This document shows, piece by piece, positions 12,671 through 25,694 of a DNA stretch of 64,000 nt. The notes under the pieces are model-generated. The model was not told the origin of the DNA, ran no database searches, and worked only from the letters and a program-made list of their open reading frames with translations. A program made the position numbers and the translations under genes. Each line of letters opens with the position of its first letter. Position 1 is the stretch's first letter. The stretch comes from Kingdonia uniflora (Eukaryota; Streptophyta; Magnoliopsida; Ranunculales; Circaeasteraceae), in the NCBI GenBank assembly GCA_014058105.1, contig JACGCM010002435.1, forward strand, positions 2,356,001 through 2,420,000, given 5' to 3'.

Positions 12671-13912
12671 ATGGCGAACTCCGGCACCAATAGTAATAAC
12701 TCTACACCGTCGACCCTATCCTCCCATAACCCACCTTCAACACCATTCGCTCTACACCCATCATCACAATTCACTTCATACCTTTACCAAAACCAATTGC
12801 AATTTCAACCTCAATTCTAATCACATACCCCACCTCCGTTTACCATGTCGCAAAGGGATCCCAGTTATGGACAATATCAAAGTCCATTTACACTCTCTCA
12901 ACCGCAACCTCAGGCGTTTAGCCCGTACTATCAACCCTATTCGCTCACTCAACCTAAAGGTTTTTAACCTCCAAATTACTTTCAGAACTATCTATTCCAT
13001 GGTGAATCTACTCAGCATAGTCAAAGTGACGCAAATGCGTCAATACCTGTTGATGCGGCAGTGCCCCAGAAAAAAAAAGAGCACCCGTAAAACAAAGAGA
13101 AACCGTACAAGTACCAAAAGATGTTGGGTTTTTGGACGAGACGGATGATGGGGAAATGCATTAGACAGAAGCAGACTTTACGTGTCTCGCAAGGACGTGG
13201 GTAACAGCTTCTGTCCAAACTACGGGCCGCACAAAGGGTTTCACTTTCTATCAAAATGTCAACATTGCCTTTAACAGAGACTCCGAGGGCCCCACACGAC
13301 GATCAAGTGGGTCGACCAAATCTCAGTGGTATACCCTTAATGCCCAATGTGTGTCGTACAAGGGGATAGTTGCTCAAGAACGATTTAGGAATAGCAGCGG
13401 GAAAACATAAAATGATCGGGTACGTTCTAATTTCCTTTAACTCAATTTCATTTATTTCTCGCGGATATACAAGTTATTTATTTGTATTTGGTATTTTTGT
13501 GAATTTTTGGAAAACGATGCACACAAATCTATCAAGGCTTGAATGGCGGCAATGACTTCAAACACCGTAAAGCGTATAAGATTTTTGTGAGAGAACCGCG
13601 ATGGGCCAAACTAAGGGATGATGGGCTAAACCATGCGGAGAATGTACCAAGAAATGTAGCTAGGAGAACATCAAACAATTCTTCTCTGAAGAACTTGATC
13701 GGATCAAACAATCTATCGGAGGACCCCGACGGCCTACCTGTACCTCAATCCGCGGGTCCCAAATTTTGACTTAGATAGTTCGTTATATGAGGGTAAAAGC
13801 AGGTCCATCGGCCAAAAACTCTATAAAAAGAACCTTGGAGTACATAAGGCATTGGATGGTGTTGCTGCATTTGGTAGCGATATCCAAATAATGCTGGATG
13901 AACTAAGGTCGG
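12671..13912 (+). pseudogene. Harbinger ORF1 (trihelix/NAM-associated type), 5' part
   Basis: Harbinger ORF1 proteins are DNA-binding partners of the transposase. The ATG at 12671 opens a Ser/Pro/Gln-rich leader (MANSGTNSNNSTPS...), then a PQPQ/YQPY stretch. After frame changes comes a degenerate trihelix region: 13190-13400 can be read as WVTASVQTTGRTKG...RSSGSTKSQWYTLN. A later region (13540-13770) includes GGNDFKHRKAYKIFVREPRW, the NAM-associated part. Multiple stops and frameshifts are present. The reading is cut at 13912 by an Athila-like insertion and resumes at 23734. Confidence 0.7.
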
Positions 13913-14437
13913 TGATATGCATGAAAAATGCCTATTTTTGTTCTTCAATTTACATTATCTAAGAACTTATTTTAAGTTTCGCTGGGCCTAATTGAAGTAT
14001 GTTTGACTATTGCAGGTAAATAGACATTTGTGATCAAACCCTTCTTAAAGCCCAACTCTTACAAGCTAAAGAGCTGCTGCAGATGATCAATTGTCAAGAG
14101 CTGCTGGAGATGATCTATTGTCAAGAGCTGTTAGAGATGACTTTGTACCAAGAGCTGCTAGAGCTGCTAGAAGACTTAGTAGCCAAACCTAGGTAAAATC
14201 TCTCCACAAAATCAGGAGGGGTTAAGGGAGATGAGGACTTTTAGTTAGGTTAAGAGGGAGAGTTGTAAAGAAGGGGAAGAGTTATCTTTTTAGTTTATCC
14301 TTTTTTTCTACTGTAGTTCTTTTTTTGCTTTGGATGTAAACCTTTTTTTATCAAAAAAGAATTCACGATTTTAAATCTTTGTATCTCTGAGAACGAAATC
14401 CTCTATGTTTCAACACCCGATTTGATACGGATTATCA
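13913..14437 (+). repeat. Left LTR of the Athila-like element
   Basis: 525 bp, paired with 23218-23733. 14070-14180 holds about four degenerate units of 'caagagctgctggagatgat'. Confidence 0.9.
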
Positions 14438-16508
14438 AATGGCGTCGCTGTCGGGAATGCAAGTGATTTTAAAATTATGTTTCTGTTAATTATTGTTCTG
14501 TTTGACAAATTTTTATTTGTTTTTACTAGCAATTTTTCTTCTGCTTTTGCTCCTTGAGGTATTTGTTTTTGTGTTGTTTGCAGGTATTTGTTAATATCAG
14601 GTGAGTGATAGGGAAAATGCACTCTTAAAGTTGTTTACAACTCCAAAACAAACAAATCTCACACGTCACTCTCTCTCTCTCCCAAAAATTGACTCTCTCA
14701 GACTCTCAAAACTGACTCTCTCTCTCTCTTTCTCTCTCAACAAACTCTCTTAATCTCAAAATCTCAGAGCTCTCTCTCCCTCTTTGTCGCCAAAAATACC
14801 GACTCTCACTAAGAACTATCGACTGAGTTTCTCTCTTTGCAATGGACAATTTTGTTTTGTTTGATTCGATCAAAAGTTTCAGACCTAGGTTTTCCTTCAA
14901 ACCCTCCATTGTTGCTGAAATCAATTTGCTCTAATTTCTTCTATTTTGGTCAATTTTTGTCACCAATTTCTTTGTTTGATCTCTACTAGTCCATGAAATT
15001 TGGATAATGCTATAAAGCTCACTAACAATGGAATTGGCAGATAGAGGAATTGGGTATTTGTGATAAAGTATAGGTATTATATGTTTAGTTATTTTTCTTG
15101 GTTGATTATGTTGTGTTTGAAGTATTTGGAAGTGGTTTGTGTTTTGGAGATAATGGATTTACAGGTGGTGATTGGGGTTCAATGTAGTGGTGATCACTTG
15201 ACGAATTCATGGTGGTGGTTGTGTTGTTGATTGAGGGCGAGTCTGCCTGTTGTTGTTACTACTAATAACTTGCCTGTTGTTATTGCGACTATTATTCGAC
15301 TGCTACTACCTGTAACTACGTCGCTACTGCTGCCTATAACTCTCTATTACACATGATGTTGTTGTCAAAGGTTGTATTGCTCTTGGAGAATATTGGGTTC
15401 TCTTCGTTGGGTAAATCGTATCATAATCTCTGGTTTTACAGTAGCTGTTTACTTTGGGTTTTACTTTGTTCTAGTTTCAATTTTTGGATTAATTTTAGTG
15501 AACTGTGATTTAAATTTTGAATTTTGAATTGTTTTTCAGTTATTGAAGGAGATGGACATCGTTGATTAAAGCAAAGCCCAAAGCCAACATCAAAGACAAA
15601 GACAAGAAGACTTTTAGTTGTTTAATTTTTTTTATGTATTTTAAATATTGTAAGAATTGAGAAAATGTTTATGTAAAGTTTAATGAGTGACCCTCTGTAA
15701 GGTGAGGAAATTGTACTCTGCTGCAGGTACAGCTTCGGATCCCCTACTTAGGTTGGAAATCGTTTCAACGCGCACTTTGCAAACGATCCTGAGTGGGCCT
15801 TCCCAACGGTTTCACCAGGGTAACCAAACGTGCCCCTAAAAAGGCTACCCTGTAGGTAATCATATTTTTATCGCACCCTCCCTGTTGTGGTACATCGTGT
15901 GTAACTATTGTTTGATTGATAAAATGTTTAATTTTTACAACAATGCCTAGATAAGGGTGAATCAAAACGGGATTTCATCACCCGTTTGTGCCCACGCATT
16001 AGGAACTCGGGAGTTAATCACTCGGTTTTTAATCTTTTCGATATCGACAGTCCCGACCTCTTTAAAAGATTTTTAGATAAGAAGCCATAAAAAACATAGT
16101 TAATCAAAAGGCTTCTCCCGGACCTAAAGCAACACACACAATAGGAAAGCCTGATAAGTGGTTACGTTTGCTGGAGGACGTACGTTCCCTGGTATAGCTA
16201 GTGTGGAGAGGTGACTCTAAGCGGTTCACCCGCCTTCCAGCACAGGTGCATCTAGGTAACTAGATAGCATGCGAGCTATCACCAAAGCGAGTAAAAACAA
16301 CTCAAGTGCGAACCGATCTACTGTCAGGAGTAGGAGCATTAAACCCTGAGACCGGGTTCACAACTTAACTTAAAAAATAGACCAGTAAAATGTTCTTGAG
16401 TGCTTGCATCATTCTTAGGTCTTTTAGTGTGTTCGCATATATTGATCGAGTTGTATGGTAGATTAGGGTAATACCCAAGCTCGGACTAAGAACGCTGCTA
16501 GAAGCAAT
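14438..16508 (+). other. 5' untranslated leader of the Athila-like element
   Basis: Contains the primer-binding site (about 14440-14457) and a CT-rich microsatellite tract (about 14663-14780). No conserved ORF is seen before gag. Long leaders are usual for this lineage. Confidence 0.7.
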
Positions 16509-17820
16509 ATGAGCGGGACTGATGGGATTAATGGTCCCACTGCTGCTAGGAACGATCCCGACCCTGCTGCTGTGGAGAGAATCACTTTCCGCAATTGTAT
16601 GCATCCTACAGTTGTGAGTAAACCTTCGTATATTGTGATTCCTAGAAATGTAGGAAACTTTGAGTTAAAACCGAGATTCTTGTCTATGCTTCCCAAATTT
16701 CATGGTAGTCCCACTGAAAACCCGTATAACCATCGTAGGGACTTTAGGGATCATATGTTTATTTTAAACTTTGAACGTATTATAGAGGATTCTCTCAAAT
16801 TATGTGTGTTCCTTTTTTCTCTTATGGGAAACGCACGCGATTGGTTGTACACTCTTGAGGAGAACTCTGTAAACACGTTTGAGCAACTCGTTAAGGAGTT
16901 TTAAAAAAAATATTTCCCTAACCATAGAAATGCTAAGATACGACAAAGTATTTATAGTTTCACGCAAAATCGAGGAGAGTCATTATATGACTACCTACAA
17001 AGGTTTAGGGATTTAGAACAAGGATGCCCACATCACGTGATTCAATTGATTGATATAGTTCAAACTCTTTATGAAGGTCTAGATTATGACACTAGAGTTC
17101 GTGTTCAGTCTATGTGCGCAGGTACATTTGATGAGAAAACTGACATCGAAGCTTGGAAAGTTTTAAATGATGTAGCTGATAAGAGCTACCAATGGCAAAC
17201 TATGAGAGAGAAAAGACCTTGTCACAGTGCAAATGTGCACCAAGTGGACTCTAATTCAGAGTCTGCCACTCTTAGAACTATTCTTAATAAAATTGAGAAC
17301 TTAGAGATCGGGAAAAGCGAGCAACTCCCTACCACTTCTTCTGTTAATCATGTGACGATGCCACTTTGTGTGGTTTGTGAAAGTTCAGACCATCTGGTTC
17401 AAGATTGCCCTGACATGCTTAATTTAAAATAGGGTTGGAAAGACCAGGCCAATGCCATGTATCAACGTCCCAATAGCCAACCTTTTAATGGTAGATGGAA
17501 TAATAATTCCAACAACTCCAATTCTCGTGGAATAGAAATTACCAAGGAGGTTCTTCTCGTAATGCCCCTTATCAGCCGTACAACCAAGTAAACCAACACC
17601 AGTCTAGTTCTTCGTGGCAACAAAATCCATCATACCAAGCTCCCCTTAATGTGCCTTATGTTTCTCTGCACAATAGGAATTTGTCTACTCCAACCATGTT
17701 CTTAGAAGATACTTTTAAGGCGTTTATGCAAGTAACTCAGTCGTCTATTACCAAACTTGAGGGACAAATAGGTCAAATGGCAATAGAGATAAGCACGAGA
17801 GACAAATGAACGTTCCCCAG
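16509..17820 (+). pseudogene. Athila-like gag
   Basis: Structural capsid protein region. In one frame it reads MSGTDGINGPT...FHGSPTENPYNHRRDF...RDWLYTLEENSVNTFEQLVKEF, then an in-frame TAA (16902), then KKYFPNHRNAKIRQSIYSF...LYDYLQRFRDLEQGCPHH, a normal gag core. A CCHC-like motif follows (CVVCESSDHLVQDC, near 17367-17410). It ends in an Asn/Gln-rich linker with a further stop (17430) and a frameshift near 17530. Confidence 0.85.
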
Positions 17821-17911
17821 TCAAACTCAAGCTAATCCTAAAGGGAATGCTGAACATCCTAGATCTTCCAATCGTGATGGAGTCAATGCCATTATTTCTC
17901 TTCAGAGTGGT

Positions 17912-20640
17912 ATGAAAGTGGATAATCTAGTAAAAATGCCTAAGGAACCTGAGAAGAAAATTCAAAGTAAACTCATAGAAGAACCTGTGAGTGAGGAAGA
18001 AACCGTGATAACACATGTTCAGCCGCAGACTCTTTTCCCTCAGTGGTTAACTCTCGCTAAGAAGGGTATTGCCTATGAGGAGATTTTAGGGATTTTTAAG
18101 CATTGTGTGATTTATATTCCTATTCTTACGGCCATAAGGCATATTCCTAATTACGCAAAATTCCTTAAAGATCATTGTACTTTAAAGCGGCGAATACATG
18201 TCCCGAAAAAGGTTTTTCATGTTCACGAGAGTGATACGTCTATTCTTTTAGATGCACATGTTAGTCCTATCCTTTTACATAAATCCCTTCCCAAATACAA
18301 GGATCCAGGATGCCCTACTATTTTATGTTCGATTGGGACCCGTAAGATAGGAAGAACTTTACTTGATTTAGGTGTCGTCGTAAACCTTATTCCTTACTCT
18401 GTCTATGAGAAATTGGATATCGGAGTACTTAATCCCACAAATAGGACCCTATAGCTAGCTGACCGATCTATTAGGATTCCTAGGGGTGTAGTTGAAGATG
18501 TGCTAATGCAAATTGAGCAGTTTGTATATCCAGTAGACTTTGTTGTGTATGATACTAGGCCAGTGGCAAAACCTGAGGGCGAGATCCCTGTTATTCTTGG
18601 CCACCCCTTTTTGGCAACAGCTAATACGGTAATCAATTGCTGCAATAGAATTATGAAGATGACCTTCGGGAACTTGACAATAAAATTGAATATTTTTAAT
18701 GCGTCGCATTCCCCTTTTAATTCTGAACCACTCGAGTGCAATATGATCTAGAGTCTTGTGAGTAACATTTTTGAGAGGTCAAGTACCTCAGATCCCTTAA
18801 AGGCATTTTTGTCCTACTTTGATAGAGATTGTGAGGACGATTCGTGCATCCATGAGATGAAAACCTTATTAGATTCGGCTTTAGAAATTTCAGAGCATAA
18901 AGGTGAGCATGAAATCTTAGATGTTAAGAAACCCATTCCGGAGGCTCAAGTAACCTCCCCAAAGATAGAGCTTAAACCTCTTCCCGCTCACCTTAAGTAT
19001 GTCTTTCTAGATCCTGACGAAACTATGCCCGTCATTATTACCGCTGACCTAGAACCCCTTTAGGAAGAGAAGTTGATTTGTGTTCTTAAGGGAAATACGA
19101 AAGCTATTGGCTGGAGTATAGAAGACATTAAAGGAATTAGTCCATCGGTTTGTATGCATAAAATCAAATTGGAAGATAATGTCAAAAAGTCCAAGGAAGG
19201 ACAATAGAGATTGAACCCGACTATGGCCGAAGTAGTTCGGAAAGAAATTTTAAAACTCCTTGATGCTGGGATTATCTATCCCATTTCTGATAGTCCGTGG
19301 GTTAGCCCGATCCATGTTGTCCCGAAAAATTTAGGAATCACCGTTGTAAAGAACGAAAATAACGACCTCGTACCCACTAGAACGACCACTGGATGGAGAG
19401 TCTGTGTTGACTACAGGAAGCTTAACTTGGTCACTAGGAAAGATCACTTCCCTTTACCTTTCATTGACCAGATGCTCGAGTGACTCGCTGGGCAAATTTT
19501 TTATTGTTTTTAGATGGCTACTCTGGGTACAACCAAATACCCATCGCACCCGAGGACCAAGAGAAAATAACTTTTACATGTCTTTTCGGCACATTTTCCT
19601 ACCGTCGCATGCCTTTTGGCTTATGCAATACTTCTGCGATGTTTCAGCGTTGCATGTAAAGTATTTTTTCTGACATGGTAGAGCGATTCCTTGAAGTTTG
19701 CATGGATGACCTCTCATTATTTGGCAACTTATTTGACCAGTGCCTTCATTATCTTTCTCTAGTATTACTCAGATGCCAAGAAAAGAATCTTATTTTAAAT
19801 TGGTAGAAATGTCACTTTATGGTAAAAATGGGGATAGTTTTGGGGTATATCATATCTAAAAAAGGAATAGAAGTTGACCAGGCCAAAATGGATGTCATTT
19901 CTAACCTCCCCCCACCACGAAATGTCAAGGACGTCCGTTTCTTTCTTGGACATGCAGGTTTCTACAGTCGTTTTATCCAAGATTTTAGTAAGATTGCTCG
20001 TCTTTTAAGCAACATTTTGGCCAAAGATATGGCCTATAAGTTTGATGTACCTTGTCTTGTAGCTTTTGATAAGCTTAAGACCCAGCTCACAACATCACCC
20101 ATTATTAGACCACCTGTTTGGAGTGGACCATTCGAGTTAATGTTAGATGCCTCTGATTATTCTGTAGGCGCTATTTTGGGACAACAGATTGACAAATGCC
20201 CCCATGTCATCCACTACGCTAGTAAAACATTAAATGACGCCCAATTGAATTACACGACCACCTAGAAAGAACTCCTGACCATTGTTTATGCGGTAAAAAA
20301 ATTTAGATCTTATCTTATAGGATCTAAAGTGATTGCTTTCATGAATGCCACGCTTCGACATCTTTTGTTAAAGAAAGATGTTAAGGTACGGCTAATCTGG
20401 TGGGTATTACTTTTATAGAAGTTTGGCCTCGAGATTCAAGACAAAAAGGGGTCAGACAATGTAGTAGCCGACCATCTTTCCTGTATAGTGATTGAGTCTA
20501 CTGATGAGTCCTTACCGATTAGGAAATCCTTCCCTGATGAACAACTTATGGCTGTGAATTTAGTTCCAGAGTTACCGTGGTTTACAGACATTACAAATTA
20601 CTTAGCCACGGATACCATTCCTGAAACCTGACAAAGATCG
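17912..20640 (+). pseudogene. Athila-like pol: protease, reverse transcriptase, RNase H
   Basis: The protease region (about 18300-18650) shows LLDLGVVVNLIPYSVYEKL, in which the usual ALA-SER after DLG is replaced. The RT starts near 19211 (MAEVVRKEILKLLDAGIIYPIS, then GWRVCVDYRKLN) and includes YRRMPFGLCN. The catalytic box reads VCMDDL in place of a Y/F-x-DD form. RNase H shows LMLDASDYSVGAILGQ and YASKTLNDAQLNY. In-frame stops lie at 18452, 18749, 19061, 19481 and 20263. A 1-base frameshift near 19510 and another near 20640 complete the decay. Confidence 0.88.
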
Positions 20641-20815
20641 TTTCTTTAGTCAAGTGAAGTACTTCTTTTGGGATGATCCAGATTTGTTTAAGTATTGTAC
20701 TGGCCAAATCCTTAGGAGATGTGTTCCTTAGTCTAAGTTTACCAATATTCAATCATTTTGCCACACCTAAGCTTGTGGAGGCCACTTTAGCTCTGAGAAG
20801 ACCGCGACAAAATTT

Positions 20816-21781
20816 TTGCAGTGCAGTTTCTATTGGCCTACCTTATTTCACGATGTGCATGCATTTTGCAAAGCGTGCGAGAGATGCCAAAAAATGGGAG
20901 CCCTTTCTCGACAAAATATGATGCCCTTATACCCTATTTTAGTCATTGAACCTTTTGATGTTTGGGGCATTGATTTTATGGGCTCTATTCCCAAGTCTTT
21001 TGGATATGAGTACATCCTTATTGAAGTGGACTATGTATCAAAATGGGTTGAAGCCATTCTTTCGAAAATGAATAACAGTGCAATTGATCTCAATTTTTTA
21101 AAAGAAAATATTTTTTCTCGATTTGGAACACCTAGGGCAATTATTAGCGATGGAGGGTCACATTTTAACAACAAAATTTTTACTGCCCTTATCAAAAAGT
21201 ATGGTGTAACCCATAAGGTGGCAACACTTTATTACCCGCAAACGAGTGGGCAAGTCGAAGTTTCAAATCGGGAGATCAAAAATATTCTCCAAAAGACAGT
21301 TAACCTAAATCCCAAAGATTGGTCTGTACGATTAATTGATACACTTTGGGCTTACCGTACTGCATATAAAACCCAGATTGGAATGTCACCTTATCGACTC
21401 GGTTACGGCAAAGCATGCCATCTTCCTATTGAACTTGAGTATAAAGCTTTTTGTGCAATAAAAACGCTTACCTTTGGCACTTTAACGGCTGGGTCCCACC
21501 GAAAGCTACAACTCAATGAGTTGGATGAGCTCCGAAAAGATGCATATGAATCCGCAAAGATATACAAAGAAAGAACCAAGGCTTTCCGTGATAAAAATAT
21601 CTTGCAAAAGACCTTTGAAGTTGATCAAAAAGTTCTACTATATTCTTCGCGTCTTCATCTGTTTCCCGAAAAACTTCAATCCCGTTGGACCGGGCCGTTC
21701 ATTGTCAAAACTATTTTCCCACATGGACCTATTAAAATTCTTGACCCTCGTACTGGTAACATTATTAAGGTAAATAGGTAG
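20816..21781 (+). CDS. Athila-like integrase (open, 321 aa, 5'-truncated)
   Basis: Inserts retrotransposon cDNA into the genome. The frame is open for 321 codons, the longest intact stretch of this element. Residues about 1-30 retain the end of the zinc-binding region ([11 protein letters not shown]). The catalytic core has D in WGIDFMG, D in IISDGGSHF and E in [10 protein letters not shown], so the DDE triad is present. The C-terminal part ([20 protein letters not shown]) is the GPF/Y-type domain. It is separated from the upstream RNase H by a frameshift, so it is probably not made as part of a polyprotein. Confidence 0.88.
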   Translation: MQCSFYWPTLFHDVHAFCKACERCQKMGALSRQNMMPLYPILVIEPFDVWGIDFMGSIPKSFGYEYILIEVDYVSKWVEAILSKMNNSAIDLNFLKENIFSRFGTPRAIISDGGSHFNNKIFTALIKKYGVTHKVATLYYPQTSGQVEVSNREIKNILQKTVNLNPKDWSVRLIDTLWAYRTAYKTQIGMSPYRLGYGKACHLPIELEYKAFCAIKTLTFGTLTAGSHRKLQLNELDELRKDAYESAKIYKERTKAFRDKNILQKTFEVDQKVLLYSSRLHLFPEKLQSRWTGPFIVKTIFPHGPIKILDPRTGNIIKVNR

Positions 21782-21789
21782 AGACTTAA

Positions 21790-23217
21790 ACCATTTCACG
21801 AGTACTTTACGAGTTCGAGCAAGGATATGAATCTACGGGACCTATCATATGAAACATATGTATCTTTATTTCTACCCATAGTCTTATCTAGATTGGGGGT
21901 ACCTACCATCGTCTGGCTGATGACGTTAAACTTAACGCTTATGGGAGACAACCCTTATCATGTTTAGGTAATATTTTTAGACTTTCTCCTATTCTTTTTA
22001 TTTTTGGCAACTGTGGGACACATGCTGATTCAGCTTGAGGGTGGGGGTAAAGAAAATTTTTATAACTTTTTCTATAAAAAGTTATTATTCTATGACATTC
22101 TGGTATTGTAGACACATCTTTAGTATACTCTTATCTTTTGATATTCTTAGAGTTGCGCTTGAGATAAAATTATAAGGTTATGGTTTATTTTAAACTGTAA
22201 ATTGTTAGTGCATTAAGAATTTTTAAGTTTTTGGTATTACCATCCTATTATATGTGTTTCAGAAAAAAATCACCCTTATAATTGCCCTTCACGTAGTTAT
22301 GTTATCAAGGTTTTGATAAAACTAACTATCAAATTTTGATTAATCAACAGTTTGGGTTAGGAAGAATCTGTAACGAGGGAGACAATTATCTAGGAAAACT
22401 TCGTTTCTCAAAAATTCATACTAAGGGTTTGTATGTATTTTCACAAGTTATTTGGCCCTTCACGAAGCTGACATACTAGTAAAAAAAAGAAAAAAAACAT
22501 TCACAACTCAAGTCCCCTCACAAGATTAGAACTGAAAGAGGAATAATTTTTACCAATCTCGAGGCAAGCCATGAATCAATGTGAAAAAAAATGGGTATAG
22601 TTGAGAACTTTGTGAAGGAGGGCAAGTTGCAAGTATAAAAAGAGCAAATGCAAACTCAAATGCAACGTCTTACCTTAAAAAACTTGTGTGGATATATATT
22701 TTCCCTGAAATATCAATAAAAGAGAGCAAATAAACTAGGGCACTTGTCGAACAGACTTCTAGATTTCTTCCACCATACTCAAGATAAAGCTAAGGTTATT
22801 TGGAAGGATTATCAAACATCTTGATTCCAGAAACTAAATTCTCTACACAAAGGATAAAACTCTGAAACTTGATCTAATCTGGTTGTAGTATAATTGACTT
22901 GATAAATTCTAAACGTATCTGATGGTTAACCCTTGTTTAAGTGTTATATGTATGAGATAAATTCAATCCATTTTCAGAGATACCAGGATCAGTGATTATT
23001 AGTTATTTATAATACTAGAACGTCTGTGATAGAATTTTGTGGGTATATTCACTAAAAACCCTCACGAGACACAACTCGTCCTATTTGGGTAACCTATAGG
23101 TTGGAAATCTCGTTGCAAACGCTAAATGCAATCGTAAGAAACCCCGAAAGAGTTTAATTATCTTTTCTTTTGCTAAGGGACTAGTAATATGTTAGTTTGG
23201 GGGTATTTGATAGGCAT
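21790..23217 (+). other. 3' non-coding part of the Athila-like element
   Basis: Between the integrase stop and the right LTR. No ORF of note is seen. Two short direct motifs, 'gttggaaatc / gtaacctatagg' (near 23090), are leader-like. A G-run (gtttgggggtatt) directly before 23218 is the likely polypurine tract. Confidence 0.6.
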
Positions 23218-23733
23218 GAAAAATGCCTACTTTTGTCTTTTAATTTACATTATCTAGGAACTTATTTTATGTTTCACTGGGCCTAATTGAAATATGTTTG
23301 ACTATTGTAGGTAAAGAGAGATTTATGATCAAACCCTTCTTAAAGCCCAACTCTTACAAGCTAAAGAGCTGTTGGAGATGATCAGTTATCAAGAGCTGTT
23401 GGAGATGATCTATTGTCAAGAGCTGTTAGAGATGACTTTGTACCAAGAGCTGCTGGAGCTGCTAGAGGACTTAGTAGTCAAGCCTAGCTAAAATCTCTCT
23501 ACAAAATTAGGAGTGGTTGAGGGAGATGAGGACTTTTAGTTAGGTTAAGAGGGAGAGTTGTAAAGAGGGGAAAGAGTTATCTTTTTAGTTTATACTTTTT
23601 TTTCTACCGTAGTTCTTCTTTTGTTTTGGATGTAAACCTTTTTTTATCAAAAAAGAATTCACGATTTTAAATATTTGCATCTCTGAGAAAGAAACCCTCA
23701 ATGTTTCAATACCCGATTTGATACAGATTATCA
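23218..23733 (+). repeat. Right LTR of the Athila-like element
   Basis: 516 bp, high identity to the left LTR, with the same internal 'agagctg..agatgat' units at 23367-23475. Confidence 0.9.
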
Positions 23734-23965
23734 GTTGGAAAAGAGACAAACGAAAAAAGAAAAGGAAAGAAGAAGAAGAGCATAAGCAATGCAACACTAG
23801 CAAGCCAAAATGGATTTTGAGCAAGAAAAAGAAGTTCACAAAATCATGGATTAAGACCTGAGTACTCTTTTTGGATATCAATTGTAATACTATCTGCAAA
23901 GGCAAACTCAGGTCATGGAATGTCTGGCCAAGAGGGGCGGACCAGGTACTTGAAGTGGTGATGAA
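23734..23965 (+). pseudogene. Harbinger ORF1, 3' part after the Athila insertion
   Basis: Directly beyond the right LTR and the 5-bp duplication the sequence is Lys/Glu-rich (KEEEEHKQ...KPKWILSKKKKF on the plus strand). This matches the basic, coiled-coil-like C-terminal tail normal for Harbinger ORF1. Joined to 12671-13912 it continues the 'IQIMLDEL' helix. Stops are present. Confidence 0.6.
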
Positions 23966-24227
23966 ATTTAATTTAATTTTGTTGTATATATAAGTTTTCT
24001 TTTCAAGAATGTAGTTTACCTTACAATAATATAATCTTTTGAATAATGTACTTTGTTATTGAAGAATGCAATCTTGTTTTTGAAATGTTTTTTTCTGATA
24101 ATATTGCGTTAAAATAAATACAAGATTAATATTGCGTATCTAAAACATGTTTAATAAACGTGTACTACTAAGAAGCATTAAATTACATCAAGAACACGCA
24201 GATAATACAAGAAATGGAGTACTAAGT

Positions 24228-25694
24228 TTAAAGATTTCCCTTCAAGGCCCACAAATGCTCGATTAGATCATCTTTTAGATCAAAGTACAGTTTTCGACTT
24301 TGAATCTAGTTCATTTTTGATATTAAAGATTTTATTATTCCACGTTCGCGTACAATATCGAACCGTTCGCCTTTGATAGCTGAGGGTTCGGCTTGATTAT
24401 AGTCTAAGTATGAAGGCAATGCATCTTGTTCCTCTTCGACGATTATATTATGCATTATCACACATGCCTTCATGACATTGCTCAAAATATGGGGTTCCCA
24501 TAATTTAACCGGATTTCTTACAACATTGAATCGAGATTGTAAAACCCCAAACGCCCGTTCAACGTCTTTTCGACAACTTTCTTGTTGTTGAGCAAAGAAT
24601 TTTTATTTTGCTGTAGCCGAATTGGATATAGTTTGGACAAATGTTCCCCATTTGGGGTAAATGTCATCCGCTAGATAATACCCCATATCATAAGCTTTTC
24701 CAATAATTGTATAATTGCAAGGCGGGGCGATACCATCGGCCAGGTCGGTGAAAAGATGTGATTGGTGCAGGGCATTGATATCATTGTTAGACTCTGGTAA
24801 CCCAAAAAATGTATGCAAAATCCAAAGGTCGCATAAAGCTACCACTTCAAGAATCAGTATCGCCTTGGGGTAATGAGAAGTAAATTGACCGTGTCAAGCT
24901 TTGGGACAATTTTTTCATATCCAATGCATGCAATCAAGGCTCCCTAACATGCCAGGAAATCCCCGTGACTCTTCAATTGATTTTAACTTTTCGACGTCGG
25001 CCGCGTTTGGTGTTCAAAGATATTCCTTGCCAAATATTTGTTTAACCGCAACACAAAACCTTTTCACACATAACAAGGTTCTGCTTTCTCCTATTCGGAT
25101 ATATTCATCAAAAAGATCTGCCGCAACACCGTAGCTTTGGAAATGTAGGACTGCGACTACCTTTTGGTACGGTGATAACCCCATAGTACCAGTGCTGTTG
25201 GGTTTTTGGATAAAGTAATGATCATGTGCAACGACTGGATCAAATAAACGCATAAGCATGTCTCTACTCATACGAAAGCGTCACCAAAATTCTCATGGCC
25301 CATATGTACAATTCGGCTTGAAGTAGTCTCGTATAATACTGTAATGCCCCAATGGGTGATCTCGCTTCTTTATCTTATCCTTACAGCCCATGACACTCCC
25401 GCCGTGACTCAAAGTTGTATCTTGTACTACTATGTTTATTGCAACTTGGTGCAGAACGCAAATTGTCGTGACACAATCAAAGATAAGATCGTCAGAGGAA
25501 GACGACGGTGATAAACCTGGAGGATCACCAATGGATAAATTGGATGATGAAGAAGATATTTGAGGCTGTGGAATTGAGAGAAGGGTATAATACCAGATGG
25601 TGAATAAGTCTCTAATGGAAGAGTAAAGGGGGAAATGTAGAAATGGGAGGAAGATGTGGGTCTTGAAACAGAGATTTGGCGATGAAATGAACAC
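24228..25694 (-). pseudogene. PIF/Harbinger transposase of element 1 (HARBI1/ALP1-like)
   Basis: DDE nuclease that would cut at the TTA-flanked TIRs. The whole protein stays in one minus-strand frame. The Ser-rich N-terminus is followed by VMGCKDKIKKRDHPLGHY, RFRMSRDMLMRLFDPVVAHDHYF, the helix-turn-helix-like MGLSPYQKVVAVLHF, then DDE motifs: LGSLDCMHW (first D), CDLWILHTFFGLPESNNDIN (second D) and CRKDVERAFGVLQSRF (E, near 24555). It ends DLKDDLIEHLWALKGN. There are about seven in-frame stops and no frameshift. Wherever the family residue is known (RxxRRFRM, YLR, HWxW, KAWHG, KQK), the stop is a C-to-T or G-to-A change. Confidence 0.87.

Larger units (their letters stand above)
13913..23733 (+). 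mobile_element. Athila-like Ty3/Gypsy retrotransposon (9.8 kb)
   Basis: LTRs 13913-14437 and 23218-23733 begin TGATA and end TATCA. The target duplication is GTCGG (13908-13912) versus GTTGG (23734-23738), so one base has changed since insertion. A primer-binding site of the TGGCG...GTCGGGA type lies 2 bp after the left LTR (14440). The order is gag, protease, RT, RNase H, integrase, as in plant Gypsy elements. Wording such as WGIDFMG...YVSKWVEAI and VVKNENNDLVPTRTTTGWR is of the Athila lineage. It is decayed, with stops and at least two frameshifts in pol. No envelope-like ORF is seen in 21790-23217. Confidence 0.9.

Noticed and set aside
12549..13148. 199-codon ORF as a gene
   Set aside because: Overlaps Harbinger ORF1 in another frame; the composition (Arg/His/Thr-rich) is that of a shadow frame.
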